NCBI GenBank assembly: GCA_021771755.1
Contig: JAETOL010000004.1
Span: 62,001-126,000, forward strand
Source of the DNA: Lachnospiraceae bacterium
Lineage (GTDB): Bacteria; Bacillota; Clostridia; Lachnospirales; Lachnospiraceae
Reading direction: 5' to 3'
DNA length: 64,000 nucleotides
In this document: positions 8,826 through 16,710 of the stretch, piece by piece
How positions within the stretch are numbered: position 1 is the stretch's first letter
Layout of the letters: each line of letters starts with the position of its first letter
Notes under the pieces: generated by a model
The model's database searches: none
Told to the model about the DNA's origin: nothing
What the model saw: only the letters and a program-made list of their open reading frames with translations
Made by a program: the position numbers and the translations under genes

Positions 8826-8902
8826 AAAGGGCGTTGACAACCCAGTCAGCCCTTTTTCTGTGTTTTTCTTTTTTATCCGACCTTCTTTAAAGAAGGCCGG
8901 AT
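8826..8902. terminator. two hairpins in the acsB-acsD spacer
   Basis: Hairpin A pairs AAAGGGC (8826-8832) with GCCCTTT (8849-8855). Hairpin B pairs ATCCG.CCTTCTTT (875-888) with AAAGAAGG.CGGAT (889-902), coordinates plus 8000. Both are followed by U-rich sequence on the plus strand and by A-rich sequence on the minus strand. They would therefore stop antisense transcripts best, while in the acs mRNA they could act as stability or processing stems. Confidence 0.5.
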
Positions 8903-8938
8903 CTTTATTTTTCAGATTTTTCTGTATATCGGAACAGA

Positions 8939-11065
8939 TTACATCATCGGATCCAGTCCAAGTGCCGGATGTCCTTTTTCTGTAAGGAATGCAACCAGTG
9001 TCTCCGGATCTTCTGCTACTGTCTCATCACCGATCATATCTGTGAAGTTGTCAATTCCGTAAAGCTCTTTTGCAGTTTTGTTCAGACGCTCTGCAACGAA
9101 CTCTTTCAGTTCTTTCGGCATCCATACGATACGCTCAATACCGCCCTCAGCCTTCATGAACTTCTTGGAAGAAATGAAGTGTTTACCATGTCCCATGAAA
9201 CCTGGTGTCTGTACACCGCCGCCTGTCATGGAAGCCATCTCAGGGAATGTCATTCCAAGAGGTGTCATGCCTGCATACTCACGGTTTGCAATAACTACAC
9301 CGTTGGAGAACGGCTCGATACCGCAGATACACTCGAAGCATCCGCAGGAGGTCATTGGATCCTGCATGATGGAATACAGAGTAACATGCTCCAGAGCACC
9401 CTGGGAGAATTTCTGTACTGCCTCATCAACGTCCTCGTATGCACCAAGGTTTTCGTCGATCGGTCTTTCTTTTGTGATTACCTGACATGGGCCAGCCGGG
9501 TCAAGCTCGTTAGTAGCTTTTGCATCCAGCCATGAAACCGCACCGCAAAGTCCAAGTCTCTCCGGTGTTACCACGCATACATGGCTCGGGGAGAATGCCT
9601 GGCAGAGGATACAGCTGTAGTAAACATCTACAGACTCATCAGTCAGGTTGTCAAGACGCTCATCACGTTTTTCAAATGTCGGGATAGCAATCTCATGACG
9701 TACTCTTGAACATTCAGCCGGATCTGTATAGATCACAACCTCACATTTATCTACAACTGCATCAAACTCATTCTTAACCTGAGAGTAAAGAACCTCACCA
9801 AGATGTTTGATACGGAAACCGGCATTAAATGCATCAATGCTGATACGGATACGCTGCATATCTCTCTGGCCTGTATGGTATACACCCTCGATGCAGTTGA
9901 TGTAGTTATGGAACTTACGCTCGATAACCGGTTCAAAGTCAGCCTGCATGTTCTTGCCGGCAACTTTAACAACATACGCGATATTGTTCTTGCTTCCAAG
10001 CTCCATCTCATCCGCTTCCGGTCCGATCACAGTGATCTTGTGATCTTCGATCTCACTTGCATCACAGGTCTGTACAAGCTCTGCACAGTCTACACGGGAA
10101 CCGTCAAACTCAACCTGCATGTCCTTACGACGGATGATTTCACCCTCGAATGCCGATGCGAATGCAACCGGGATGTCGATATTTGTGATCTTGATCTTGA
10201 TGTCACGAGCTTCCAGAGAAGTTGCGTTCCATTTGGAAACGTCTGTCTGGCAGATCAGGCTCTTCGGAACTCTTGCAACATCTTCCTGGTTTGTGATAAC
10301 CGGGAATCCAAGAGCGATAGCGCCTGCACCACATGCAACGATAACGTCATTGAGCGGTGCAAATGCATTTACAAATGCAGGTACACGTTTCATGGTGTAT
10401 TCCATAAGTGTTGCAGCATCGCCTGGTTTTACGTTACCAAAGATCAGAGCTGCACGAAGTGCTACGGAAACCACGTGAATTACTGCTGTAACATCTTTTC
10501 CAAGCGGAATCACACGTACATTTGCGCCTGTCTTGTAGTTGATCTCAGCAAGCTGGTCGATCACATCGCCTACCAGTGTTACCAGGATACCCTGCGCCTG
10601 ATAGGATTTTACAAGAGCTGCGGCTTCTTCCGGAGAAGCTGCTTTTCCAAGAATAACTGCTACACCCGGGATATCGCCTGTAACAAGCGGAACACCAAGT
10701 TCACGGATCACTGCATCTGCAAGATGTCCGTAGCATGGCTCCTCGTAAGGAACTGCTCCGTCCAGATATTTCAGAACCTCGATAAACTCAGCGCAAAGTG
10801 CTGTAGCCACACCTGACATAAATACGTCATGTGTTCTTTTTTCTCTTGTCATAAGAGTTTTTACAACGCCAAGAGCTTCTTTTAACTCTGCAAGAGTGCC
10901 AACTTTTGTTCCTGTTACTGCATAGTAGCACGGAAGAGAATATGCTGTATTCGGGAAGCTGACAGCTTTGTCTGCTCCGTGTGTTGCAATTGCCTGGTCA
11001 ATGGCGCTCTCAGTGAGTCCATATACGGCATCATTTCCCGCGAAAACGCTTTCAAATAAAGTCAC
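8939..11065 (-). CDS. acsB: acetyl-CoA synthase, beta subunit of CODH/ACS
   Basis: About 708 residues. It condenses CO, the methyl group from the corrinoid protein and CoA into acetyl-CoA at a Ni-Ni-[4Fe-4S] A-cluster. The A-cluster cysteines are visible in YSCILCQAF, RLGLCGAVSW and TSCGCFECICG. The C-terminus AGMTPLGMTFPEMASMTGGGVQTPGFMG and GHPALGLDPMM is typical. I place the start at the GTG at 11065 because AGGAGG lies 7 bases before it; a longer reading frame from 11092 would put that ribosome site inside the coding region. The N-terminal domain that binds CODH is present but short. CooC/AcsF directly upstream probably loads its nickel. Confidence 0.96.
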   Translation of the reverse strand: MTLFESVFAGNDAVYGLTESAIDQAIATHGADKAVSFPNTAYSLPCYYAVTGTKVGTLAELKEALGVVKTLMTREKRTHDVFMSGVATALCAEFIEVLKYLDGAVPYEEPCYGHLADAVIRELGVPLVTGDIPGVAVILGKAASPEEAAALVKSYQAQGILVTLVGDVIDQLAEINYKTGANVRVIPLGKDVTAVIHVVSVALRAALIFGNVKPGDAATLMEYTMKRVPAFVNAFAPLNDVIVACGAGAIALGFPVITNQEDVARVPKSLICQTDVSKWNATSLEARDIKIKITNIDIPVAFASAFEGEIIRRKDMQVEFDGSRVDCAELVQTCDASEIEDHKITVIGPEADEMELGSKNNIAYVVKVAGKNMQADFEPVIERKFHNYINCIEGVYHTGQRDMQRIRISIDAFNAGFRIKHLGEVLYSQVKNEFDAVVDKCEVVIYTDPAECSRVRHEIAIPTFEKRDERLDNLTDESVDVYYSCILCQAFSPSHVCVVTPERLGLCGAVSWLDAKATNELDPAGPCQVITKERPIDENLGAYEDVDEAVQKFSQGALEHVTLYSIMQDPMTSCGCFECICGIEPFSNGVVIANREYAGMTPLGMTFPEMASMTGGGVQTPGFMGHGKHFISSKKFMKAEGGIERIVWMPKELKEFVAERLNKTAKELYGIDNFTDMIGDETVAEDPETLVAFLTEKGHPALGLDPMM

Positions 11066-11088
11066 TGTTATACCTCCTAATTTAACGA

Positions 11089-11853
11089 TCACTGACGATC
11101 AATCTTATCTTTGATGCTTCTGATCTCACCGGTGACGGTTTCACTGAAGTCATAAGGGGATTTGCCCTGTCTGTCAGCATCGATCACCTCTGTATTATAG
11201 TGGATCATACCTAAAAGATCTTCCTGTGGAATCCGTCCGAGGATAAAAGCTTCATCCTCCTCGTTGCGAACCTTATTGGCCACAACCTTAACCTGGGCTA
11301 CTCCCAGATCTTTTGCCAGACGCTTTACATTTTTGTATGTCTGTACACTTCTTGCTCCAGGCTCGATCACAACAATAAAGGCATCTACCCCTTCCGTTGT
11401 TCCTCTGCCCAGATGTTCAAGGCCGGCCTCCATATCAAGGATTACTACATCCTCTCTTCTGAGGACCATGTTGCTGATGATGCGCTTCAGCATCACATGT
11501 TCCGGACACACACATCCGCCGCCGCCTGTCTCAACAGTTCCAAGGACCAGCAGTCTGACTCCGTTGCAGACCTTTCCGTATTTCTCCGGAATATCGTCCA
11601 CCTTAGGATTCAGATGGTAAAACTGATTATCTGCCGATGCACCGGTCCGTTCTTCTACCAGTTTCCTCATTTTTGAAATGGGAGTTATGGAGTCCAGTGT
11701 TTCCTCGTCAAAACCAAGAGCAAGTCCCAGATTTGCATCAGGATCCACGTCTGCTGCAAGGACAGGTCTTCCCTCCTCTGCATATAAACGGGCCAGCGTA
11801 GCTGCAAATGTAGTTTTTCCCACGCCGCCTTTGCCTGTAACTGCTATTTTCAT
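11089..11853 (-). CDS. cooC: CooC/AcsF-type nickel-insertion ATPase
   Basis: 254 residues of a MinD/SIMIBI-class ATPase. The deviant Walker A GKGGVGKTT is at residues 7-15, Walker B is VVILDMEAGLEHLGRG, and a CxC metal-binding pair sits in GGGGCVCPEH. This family uses ATP to insert nickel into CO dehydrogenase (CooC) or acetyl-CoA synthase (AcsF). Being placed between cooS and acsB, it could serve either; it lies closest to acsB and I favour AcsF. A second paralogue lies upstream of cooS, so the two may be divided between the two nickel sites. That division is inference. Confidence 0.88.
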   Translation of the reverse strand: MKIAVTGKGGVGKTTFAATLARLYAEEGRPVLAADVDPDANLGLALGFDEETLDSITPISKMRKLVEERTGASADNQFYHLNPKVDDIPEKYGKVCNGVRLLVLGTVETGGGGCVCPEHVMLKRIISNMVLRREDVVILDMEAGLEHLGRGTTEGVDAFIVVIEPGARSVQTYKNVKRLAKDLGVAQVKVVANKVRNEEDEAFILGRIPQEDLLGMIHYNTEVIDADRQGKSPYDFSETVTGEIRSIKDKIDRQ

Positions 11854-11902
11854 TTTACGTCATCCACCTTTGTTATAATTTCTGCACAGTCATCTGCGTT
11901 TA

Positions 11903-13795
11903 TCAGATTCCCAGTGCTGTTCTCTTTTCTTCAATTCTTTCGATCATCAGATCAACTAATTTATCGATATCTGTTTCAACTGTGAAAGCAGCGTCAACCC
12001 ATTTTCTGGTTCCCTCTGTAAGGATTTCTGCCATCTGATCAGAACCGGAAACATATGGATCTACACCAAGGAATGTATCAATACCTGTACCGATTACATA
12101 GTTACCGATAGATACTGCTTTTTCGGACATCCACTCAGGAGCGCATCCTACAACCGGGAGCTGATGGATCTGAAGTCCTGCATCTTTTGCAAGTTCTGCA
12201 GCAAGGATCAGCATACGGGAGATATCTACGCAGGATCCCATGTGAAGCACCGGCGGGATATCAGCCAGCTCACAAACACGTTTCAGACCTGCACCACAGA
12301 GATCTTTTGCGGATTTATCCATAAGACCAGCTTTTGCAGCAGCCTGTGCAGAACATCCGGAAGCAATGATCACGATATCGTTTGCGATACATTTTTTCAT
12401 CAGTTCGATATGTGCATAGTCAGGACGGATTTTCGGGTTGTTACATCCAACCATGGCAACTGCACCACGGATAACACCGGATGTGATACACTCAAGGAGC
12501 GGTTTGGTTGTTCCAAGCTCATCCACCTGAGAGTTTGTAACACCGTCCAGAGTTTTTACGATTGCCTCTACAGAATAACCAACAGTAGCTTTCTGTTTCA
12601 GCTGCGGGATATGTACAAGCTCCGGTTTTCTGTTCTTGAAGTTGTCAATCGCAAGCTTAACAATTGCTTTTGCATTTTCTCCTGCTGTTTCTGCGTTGAA
12701 TCTGATGAAATCAGAATCCGGCATCCGAGTGATCGGAGAAGTTGTGATGAATTTTGTATGGAAGCATTTGCTCAGTGGTCCTAATGCAGGGAAGATACAC
12801 TGAACGTCTACAACGATAGCCTCACATGCACCTGTAAGAACTACGTTCTCCTGCTGCAGGAAGTTACCTGCCATCGGAATTCCGCGGCGCATAGCTACTT
12901 CGTTGGATGTACAGCAGACACCGGATACGGTGATTCCTTTTGCTCCAACAGATTTTGCGTAATCGATCATTTCCTTGCTGTCTGCATATTCGCAGATCAT
13001 CTCAGAAAGACTCGGGTCATGTCCGTGAACTACGATGTTTACGTTTTCCTCAACCATAACACCAAGGTTTGCTTCGGTATCGATCGGCTTCGGTGTTCCA
13101 AAAAGAACGTCAGAGAGCTCTGTTCCCATCATGGAACCGCCCCATCCATCGCCAAGACCGCAGCGGATAGACTGTTTTACAAGTGCTTCCGGAAGAGAAG
13201 AACATCCCATATGTGTCATATGTAAGGAAGAAGAAACCTCACGGTCGATCGCACGTGGTGCAAGTTCATTTTCGATCAGTTTTTCTTTCTGTCCTTCAGG
13301 CATTCTGTCAAGGAATCTCTGATATCCGAAAGGTTTACCATATTCCATAAGACCTGCCTCTGCAACCTCATGAGCCAGATCGTAGATGTCTTTGCCCTCT
13401 GTTTCAATGTCCCATTCTTTTGCAATACGGATCAGTTTCTCAGGATCCTTTACCTTGTAGTTTCCGTCTGCTGCTGTGCAGTGCAGAGTGTGGCAGATTT
13501 CACGGCCGTGGTCAGAGTGTGCAGATGCTCCGCCAGCTGTGAATTTCAGGTAGTTACGTCCTACGATACCATGTGCATCACATCCGCAGATACCTCTTGG
13601 AGCTTTTGCTGTGATACGGCATGGTCCCATGGAACAGATACGGCAGCAGATACCCTTTTCACCGAATTTACAGTGTGGGCTCTGATTTTTTACACGCATC
13701 TGCCAGGAATCCGCGCCAACTTTGGCTCCGGTCTCTAACAGTCTGTTGGTGGCAGCTTCAAATTCTTCCACTGTCGTTAATTTGAATTCACTCAT
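11903..13795 (-). CDS. cooS: Ni-dependent carbon monoxide dehydrogenase, catalytic subunit
   Basis: 630 residues, full length. The N-terminal cluster cysteines C42, C50, C51, C54, C59, C70 and C72 (GEKGICCRICSMGPC, GICGCDAHG) hold the B and D clusters. C-cluster ligands are seen downstream, with HGHDPSLSE, SGVCCTSNEVAMRRG, MVGCNNPK, ASGCSAQAAAKAG and HMGSCVDISR. It reduces CO2 to CO for AcsB or oxidises CO. It forms the alpha part of the CODH/ACS complex here, since acsB is two genes downstream. The start has a textbook AAAGGAGG site. Two hairpins separate it from the upstream cooC2. Confidence 0.96.
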   Translation of the reverse strand: MSEFKLTTVEEFEAATNRLLETGAKVGADSWQMRVKNQSPHCKFGEKGICCRICSMGPCRITAKAPRGICGCDAHGIVGRNYLKFTAGGASAHSDHGREICHTLHCTAADGNYKVKDPEKLIRIAKEWDIETEGKDIYDLAHEVAEAGLMEYGKPFGYQRFLDRMPEGQKEKLIENELAPRAIDREVSSSLHMTHMGCSSLPEALVKQSIRCGLGDGWGGSMMGTELSDVLFGTPKPIDTEANLGVMVEENVNIVVHGHDPSLSEMICEYADSKEMIDYAKSVGAKGITVSGVCCTSNEVAMRRGIPMAGNFLQQENVVLTGACEAIVVDVQCIFPALGPLSKCFHTKFITTSPITRMPDSDFIRFNAETAGENAKAIVKLAIDNFKNRKPELVHIPQLKQKATVGYSVEAIVKTLDGVTNSQVDELGTTKPLLECITSGVIRGAVAMVGCNNPKIRPDYAHIELMKKCIANDIVIIASGCSAQAAAKAGLMDKSAKDLCGAGLKRVCELADIPPVLHMGSCVDISRMLILAAELAKDAGLQIHQLPVVGCAPEWMSEKAVSIGNYVIGTGIDTFLGVDPYVSGSDQMAEILTEGTRKWVDAAFTVETDIDKLVDLMIERIEEKRTALGI

Positions 13796-13879
13796 TATAG
13801 ACCTCCTTTAATGATACATGATCTTTCATGTATATTTTTTCTTTCCTTGTATTATTTTAATAAACCACGGAGCGGAACC

Positions 13880-13972
13880 CATCCCCGCCCATGGGTTATT
13901 TCATGTAAAAAGTGACCAGGGCTTCTCCTCCCCGGCAAAACATCTCTGCTGCTGAGACAGCAGAGACATACC
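13880..13972 (-). terminator. two hairpins between cooC2 and cooS
   Basis: AACCCAT / ATGGGTT is a 7-bp stem near 13877-13898, and TCTCTGCTG / CAGCAGAGA is a 9-bp stem near 13949-13972. On the minus strand the second is followed only by TGTTTTG. These could attenuate or process the transcript between the nickel genes and cooS rather than end it. Confidence 0.4.
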
Positions 13973-13980
13973 ATATTTAC

Positions 13981-14751
13981 TTACAGTTCCAGATTATCCA
14001 CAATTTTGCGGAGCGCCTGTTTTACAGGATTATCTTCCGGAAGTGATGCTGTCGGACGTCCCTCGCAGTCATACTCATACACTGCCTCGTCCTGAGGTAC
14101 CACACCCAGAAGCTTCAGACCCTGGTTTTCAATCTCTTCCAGAACGCCCGGATTCAGTTCGCCCTTAGGCGCACGGTTTACGATCAGACCTACTGTCGTC
14201 GGGTGCATATTGCACTCCTCGATCAGCTTCGCGATCCTTCCCACTGCCTGGATTCCGCGTCTGGAACAGTCGCTTACCAGAATCGCTGTCTGCATTCCCG
14301 GAAGAACGCCACGGCTGATATGTTCCATTCCGGCCTCGTTGTCAACCACGAAATAAGGATAATTGTTCTGATATTTTGCAAGCTGTGCCTGAAGAAGTCC
14401 ATTCACATAACAGTAGCATCCCTTGCCCTGTGTTCTGCCCATAACGAGCAGATCAAAGTCATCGTCTTCAATCAGTGCGTCCTCAAATCTGAGTTCTGCG
14501 TAATCAGCCTTAGACATCCCTGTCGGGATCGGGCTCTTGGATGCAAGCTCTGCCTGCGCGATCTCCTCGCGGACATCTCCCAGTGTTGTATCCACATTAA
14601 CGCCCAGAACCTCATTGAGATTGGAATTCGCATCCGCGTCCACTGCAAGAACCGGACCTTTTCCTTTCTCACAGAGATACTGGATCAGCATTCCGCATAA
14701 GGTTGTCTTTCCTACGCCGCCTTTTCCTGCGACGGCAATCACATGTGCCAT
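13981..14751 (-). CDS. second CooC-type nickel-insertion ATPase
   Basis: 256 residues. Walker A GKGGVGKTT at residues 9-17, a VDADANSNLNEVLG switch, the CxC pair in GKGCYCYVNG and VVDNEAGMEHISRG as Walker B region. It is a paralogue of the cooC gene 2 kb downstream but clearly diverged. With a CooT-like gene just upstream and cooS just downstream, it best fits the CooC that matures CO dehydrogenase in cooCTJ systems. CAGGAGG precedes the ATG. The substrate metal is known for the family, not shown by this sequence alone. Confidence 0.87.
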   Translation of the reverse strand: MAHVIAVAGKGGVGKTTLCGMLIQYLCEKGKGPVLAVDADANSNLNEVLGVNVDTTLGDVREEIAQAELASKSPIPTGMSKADYAELRFEDALIEDDDFDLLVMGRTQGKGCYCYVNGLLQAQLAKYQNNYPYFVVDNEAGMEHISRGVLPGMQTAILVSDCSRRGIQAVGRIAKLIEECNMHPTTVGLIVNRAPKGELNPGVLEEIENQGLKLLGVVPQDEAVYEYDCEGRPTASLPEDNPVKQALRKIVDNLEL

Positions 14752-14797
14752 AAAATAGCTGCCTCCTGATTTCTGTCAAAATTAAATCTCTGCTGCT

Positions 14798-14980
14798 TTA
14801 TTCACAGCTGAGTTTTACAATACTGTTTGCCAGATCCACCATAAGGATCTTTCCTTCCACGATTCTCTCGTCGCCCATGATATCGCGGAGAATGATTTTT
14901 TCTCCATCCACATCAATGCGGCTTACATTCTTAAAGATCACGGAATCATCACTGTTTTTATATACTGTTGCAAGACACAT
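14798..14980 (-). CDS. cooT: CooT-like small nickel-binding protein
   Basis: 60 residues from the ATG at 14980, which has GGAGG 8 bases upstream; a GTG three codons earlier would overlap that site. The chosen start puts Cys at position 2 (MCLATVYK), the nickel ligand known for CooT, which binds one nickel per homodimer. The rest is a small beta protein (VDGEKIILRDIMGDERIVEGKILMVDL). It lies between a His-rich protein and a CooC, the same trio as cooC-cooT-cooJ of CO-oxidising bacteria. The protein probably passes nickel to the CODH maturation ATPase. Confidence 0.82.
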   Translation of the reverse strand: MCLATVYKNSDDSVIFKNVSRIDVDGEKIILRDIMGDERIVEGKILMVDLANSIVKLSCE

Positions 14981-15008
14981 ATCTGCCACCTCCTGATGCC
15001 AGTCTTTT

Positions 15009-15422
15009 TTATTTCAGTTCCTCTTTTACAAGTGTAAGGGCAAGTCCCAGACGCATATTGCTCTTCTGAAAATCTGCCACTGCATCTCTGATTGCTTTCG
15101 CAGAAGCGTTCAGTCCCATTTTATCCAGGTTGTCCGCCATCTGGTCAAGCTCCTGTGCATGATGCTCGTTATGCTGAAGCATGTAAGTAAGAAGCGCTAC
15201 GGTTTCCTTTCCGCAGTCTCCGCCCTGACAGGAACCACAATGTTCATGTGAATGTTCCTGACAGCCTTCTCCATGAGAATGTACATGTTCTCCGCCTGCC
15301 TCATGGGTATGTGCATGAGAATGTTTCACTCCGTCTGCATGCGTATGCTCATGAGTGTGTTCATGTGTATGTTCGTGTCCATGCTGGATCAAATTACCGT
15401 TCTCGTCTTTGATAAGATGCAT
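15009..15422 (-). CDS. His-rich nickel-binding protein (CooJ-like)
   Basis: 137 residues. The first 61 hold 19 histidines, mainly in HEHTH-type repeats (His14-28, 34-40, 46-50, 57-61), and four cysteines follow at 54, 62, 65 and 70. Residues about 73-137 form a conserved helical domain (LLTYMLQHNEHHAQELDQMADNL...). Such proteins store or deliver nickel. CooJ has its His tail at the C-terminus while this protein has it at the N-terminus, so it is an analogue or rearranged relative, not a proven orthologue. It is the first gene of the cluster and is followed by cooT. Zinc or cobalt binding cannot be excluded. Confidence 0.75.
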   Translation of the reverse strand: MHLIKDENGNLIQHGHEHTHEHTHEHTHADGVKHSHAHTHEAGGEHVHSHGEGCQEHSHEHCGSCQGGDCGKETVALLTYMLQHNEHHAQELDQMADNLDKMGLNASAKAIRDAVADFQKSNMRLGLALTLVKEELK

Positions 15423-15519
15423 TTCTTTACCCCTTTCTCTGTTGCATTTATAGCATAGAACAGAGTCTTCACTTCACGAAAAAGCGCAGACTTCTGACAA
15501 GAATTTATCAATTACGTAT

Positions 15520-15548
15520 ATTATACATCTTTCCCTATGGATAAGCAA
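15520..15548 (-). promoter_or_regulatory. candidate promoter of the nickel/acs cluster
   Basis: On the minus strand TTGCTT (15548-15543), a 17-base spacer and a perfect TATAAT (15525-15520) lie 98 bases upstream of the His-rich gene. I see no other equally good -10 in the stretch 15423-15768, which is AT-rich and otherwise appears to hold only the divergent promoter of the reductase gene. Confidence 0.55.
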
Positions 15549-15750
15549 GGTATTCTTAAGAAAAATACCTTAAAAATATATAAAAAATCACCGAAATCGT
15601 TTCTATGGTTTTTACATTTTAGCAGTATTTTTCTTGTTTGTTTTTTTATTGATATTTTCCTAACAATTATGTCTTTTAATTAACATAACATATATCGTGC
15701 TCTTCGTAGTAAATATTTAATAAATTTGATGTTCTTCTTTCACATTTTTA

Positions 15751-15759
15751 TGTTATAAT
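15751..15759 (+). promoter_or_regulatory. extended -10 promoter of the aldo/keto reductase gene
   Basis: TGTTATAAT matches an extended -10 element exactly. Transcription would start near 15766, almost on top of the first ATG, which argues for the later TTG start of the gene. Confidence 0.55.
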
Positions 15760-15828
15760 AGCACGCATGTGAGCGAGAAGGTAGCAGGGAAACAGTTGAA
15801 AACGGACTGGAAACAAGGAGGATACATT

Positions 15829-16656
15829 TTGACAACTGCTGTATTTTTAAATAATGATAAACGAATGCCTCTTCTGGGGCTGGGGGTATATAAAGCAACC
15901 GGTGAAAATGAAGCGGAAAATGCAATCATCCATGCCGTTAAATGCGGATACCGGCTGATCGATACTGCTTCCGCATATAAGAACGAAGAAGAAGTAGGAA
16001 AAGGCATTGCAAAATGCGGTATTCCCCGGAAAGATCTTTTTGTCACCACTAAGATCTGGAACAACGCGCAGCGTCTCGGAGATGTAGAGGGCGCTTTCCA
16101 GAGAAGCCTTGACCGTCTTGGTCTGGATTATATCGATCTTTATCTGATCCACTGGCCGGTACCGGGATGTTATCTGAGTACATGGAAAGAACTGGAAAAG
16201 ATTTTAAGTTCCGGCAGAGCACATTCCATCGGAGTCAGCAATTTCAATATTCACAATCTGGAAGAACTAAAAAAAGTATCCGGAATCACGCCTGCCGTCA
16301 ATCAGGTAGAATGTCACCCTCTTTGTTATCCAAAGGAACTGATTGACTACTGCCAGGAAAACGAAATTCAGGTTCAGGCTTATGCACCGCTGGCAAGAGG
16401 CGCCTATCTGGATCATGATGTACTCTGTGTTCTCGGCACGAAATATGCACACACACCTGCACAGGTAGGTTTGCGCTGGGCAGTGCAGAAAGGGATCTCT
16501 GTCATCCCGAAATCCACAAATCCAGAACGCATAGAATCCAATGCCAGGATTTTCGATTTCACTATCGATCAGGAAGACATGGATCTTCTGAACACTCTGA
16601 ATCAGGATTATCACAGTGCCAGTGTACCCGAAGATTTAAGAGGAATTTCCCTTTAA
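15829..16656 (+). CDS. aldo/keto reductase
   Basis: About 275 residues, a standard AKR TIM barrel of the AKR5 type. The catalytic tetrad is visible as Asp in LIDTASAYKNEE, Tyr in the same motif, Lys in VTTKIW and His in YLIHWPVP. The NADPH-binding end has IPKSTNPERI. I choose the TTG at 15829 because AAGGAGG lies 7 bases before it; an upstream ATG at 15769 has no ribosome site and lies at the predicted transcript start. The natural substrate (a small aldehyde or ketone) cannot be told. The gene is monocistronic, with its own promoter and terminator. Confidence 0.9.
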   Translation: MTTAVFLNNDKRMPLLGLGVYKATGENEAENAIIHAVKCGYRLIDTASAYKNEEEVGKGIAKCGIPRKDLFVTTKIWNNAQRLGDVEGAFQRSLDRLGLDYIDLYLIHWPVPGCYLSTWKELEKILSSGRAHSIGVSNFNIHNLEELKKVSGITPAVNQVECHPLCYPKELIDYCQENEIQVQAYAPLARGAYLDHDVLCVLGTKYAHTPAQVGLRWAVQKGISVIPKSTNPERIESNARIFDFTIDQEDMDLLNTLNQDYHSASVPEDLRGISL

Positions 16657-16675
16657 CCAAATGCAGATATAATTT

Positions 16676-16710
16676 CACCCCACAGTTTGAAACTGTGGGG
16701 TGTGTTTTTC
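16676..16710 (+). terminator. terminator of the aldo/keto reductase gene
   Basis: A 13-bp perfect inverted repeat CACCCCACAGTTT / AAACTGTGGGGTG followed by TGTTTTTC on the plus strand. It separates this gene from the convergent gpsA. Confidence 0.9.

Noticed and set aside
9803-10816. 337-codon open frame opposite acsB
   Set aside because: Fully antisense to acsB, rich in Cys and His, with no domain, start signal or promoter.
11066-11092. Upstream GTG start for acsB
   Set aside because: The AGGAGG ribosome site would then be within the coding region; the GTG at 11065 has ideal spacing and gives the usual N-terminus length.
15009-15422. His-rich gene as a low-complexity artefact
   Set aside because: It has a ribosome site, a well-composed helical domain after the His region and a fitting neighbourhood of nickel genes.
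15769-15828. ATG at 15769 as the start of the aldo/keto reductase
   Set aside because: It lies three bases after the predicted transcript start and has no ribosome site, while the TTG at 15829 has AAGGAGG.
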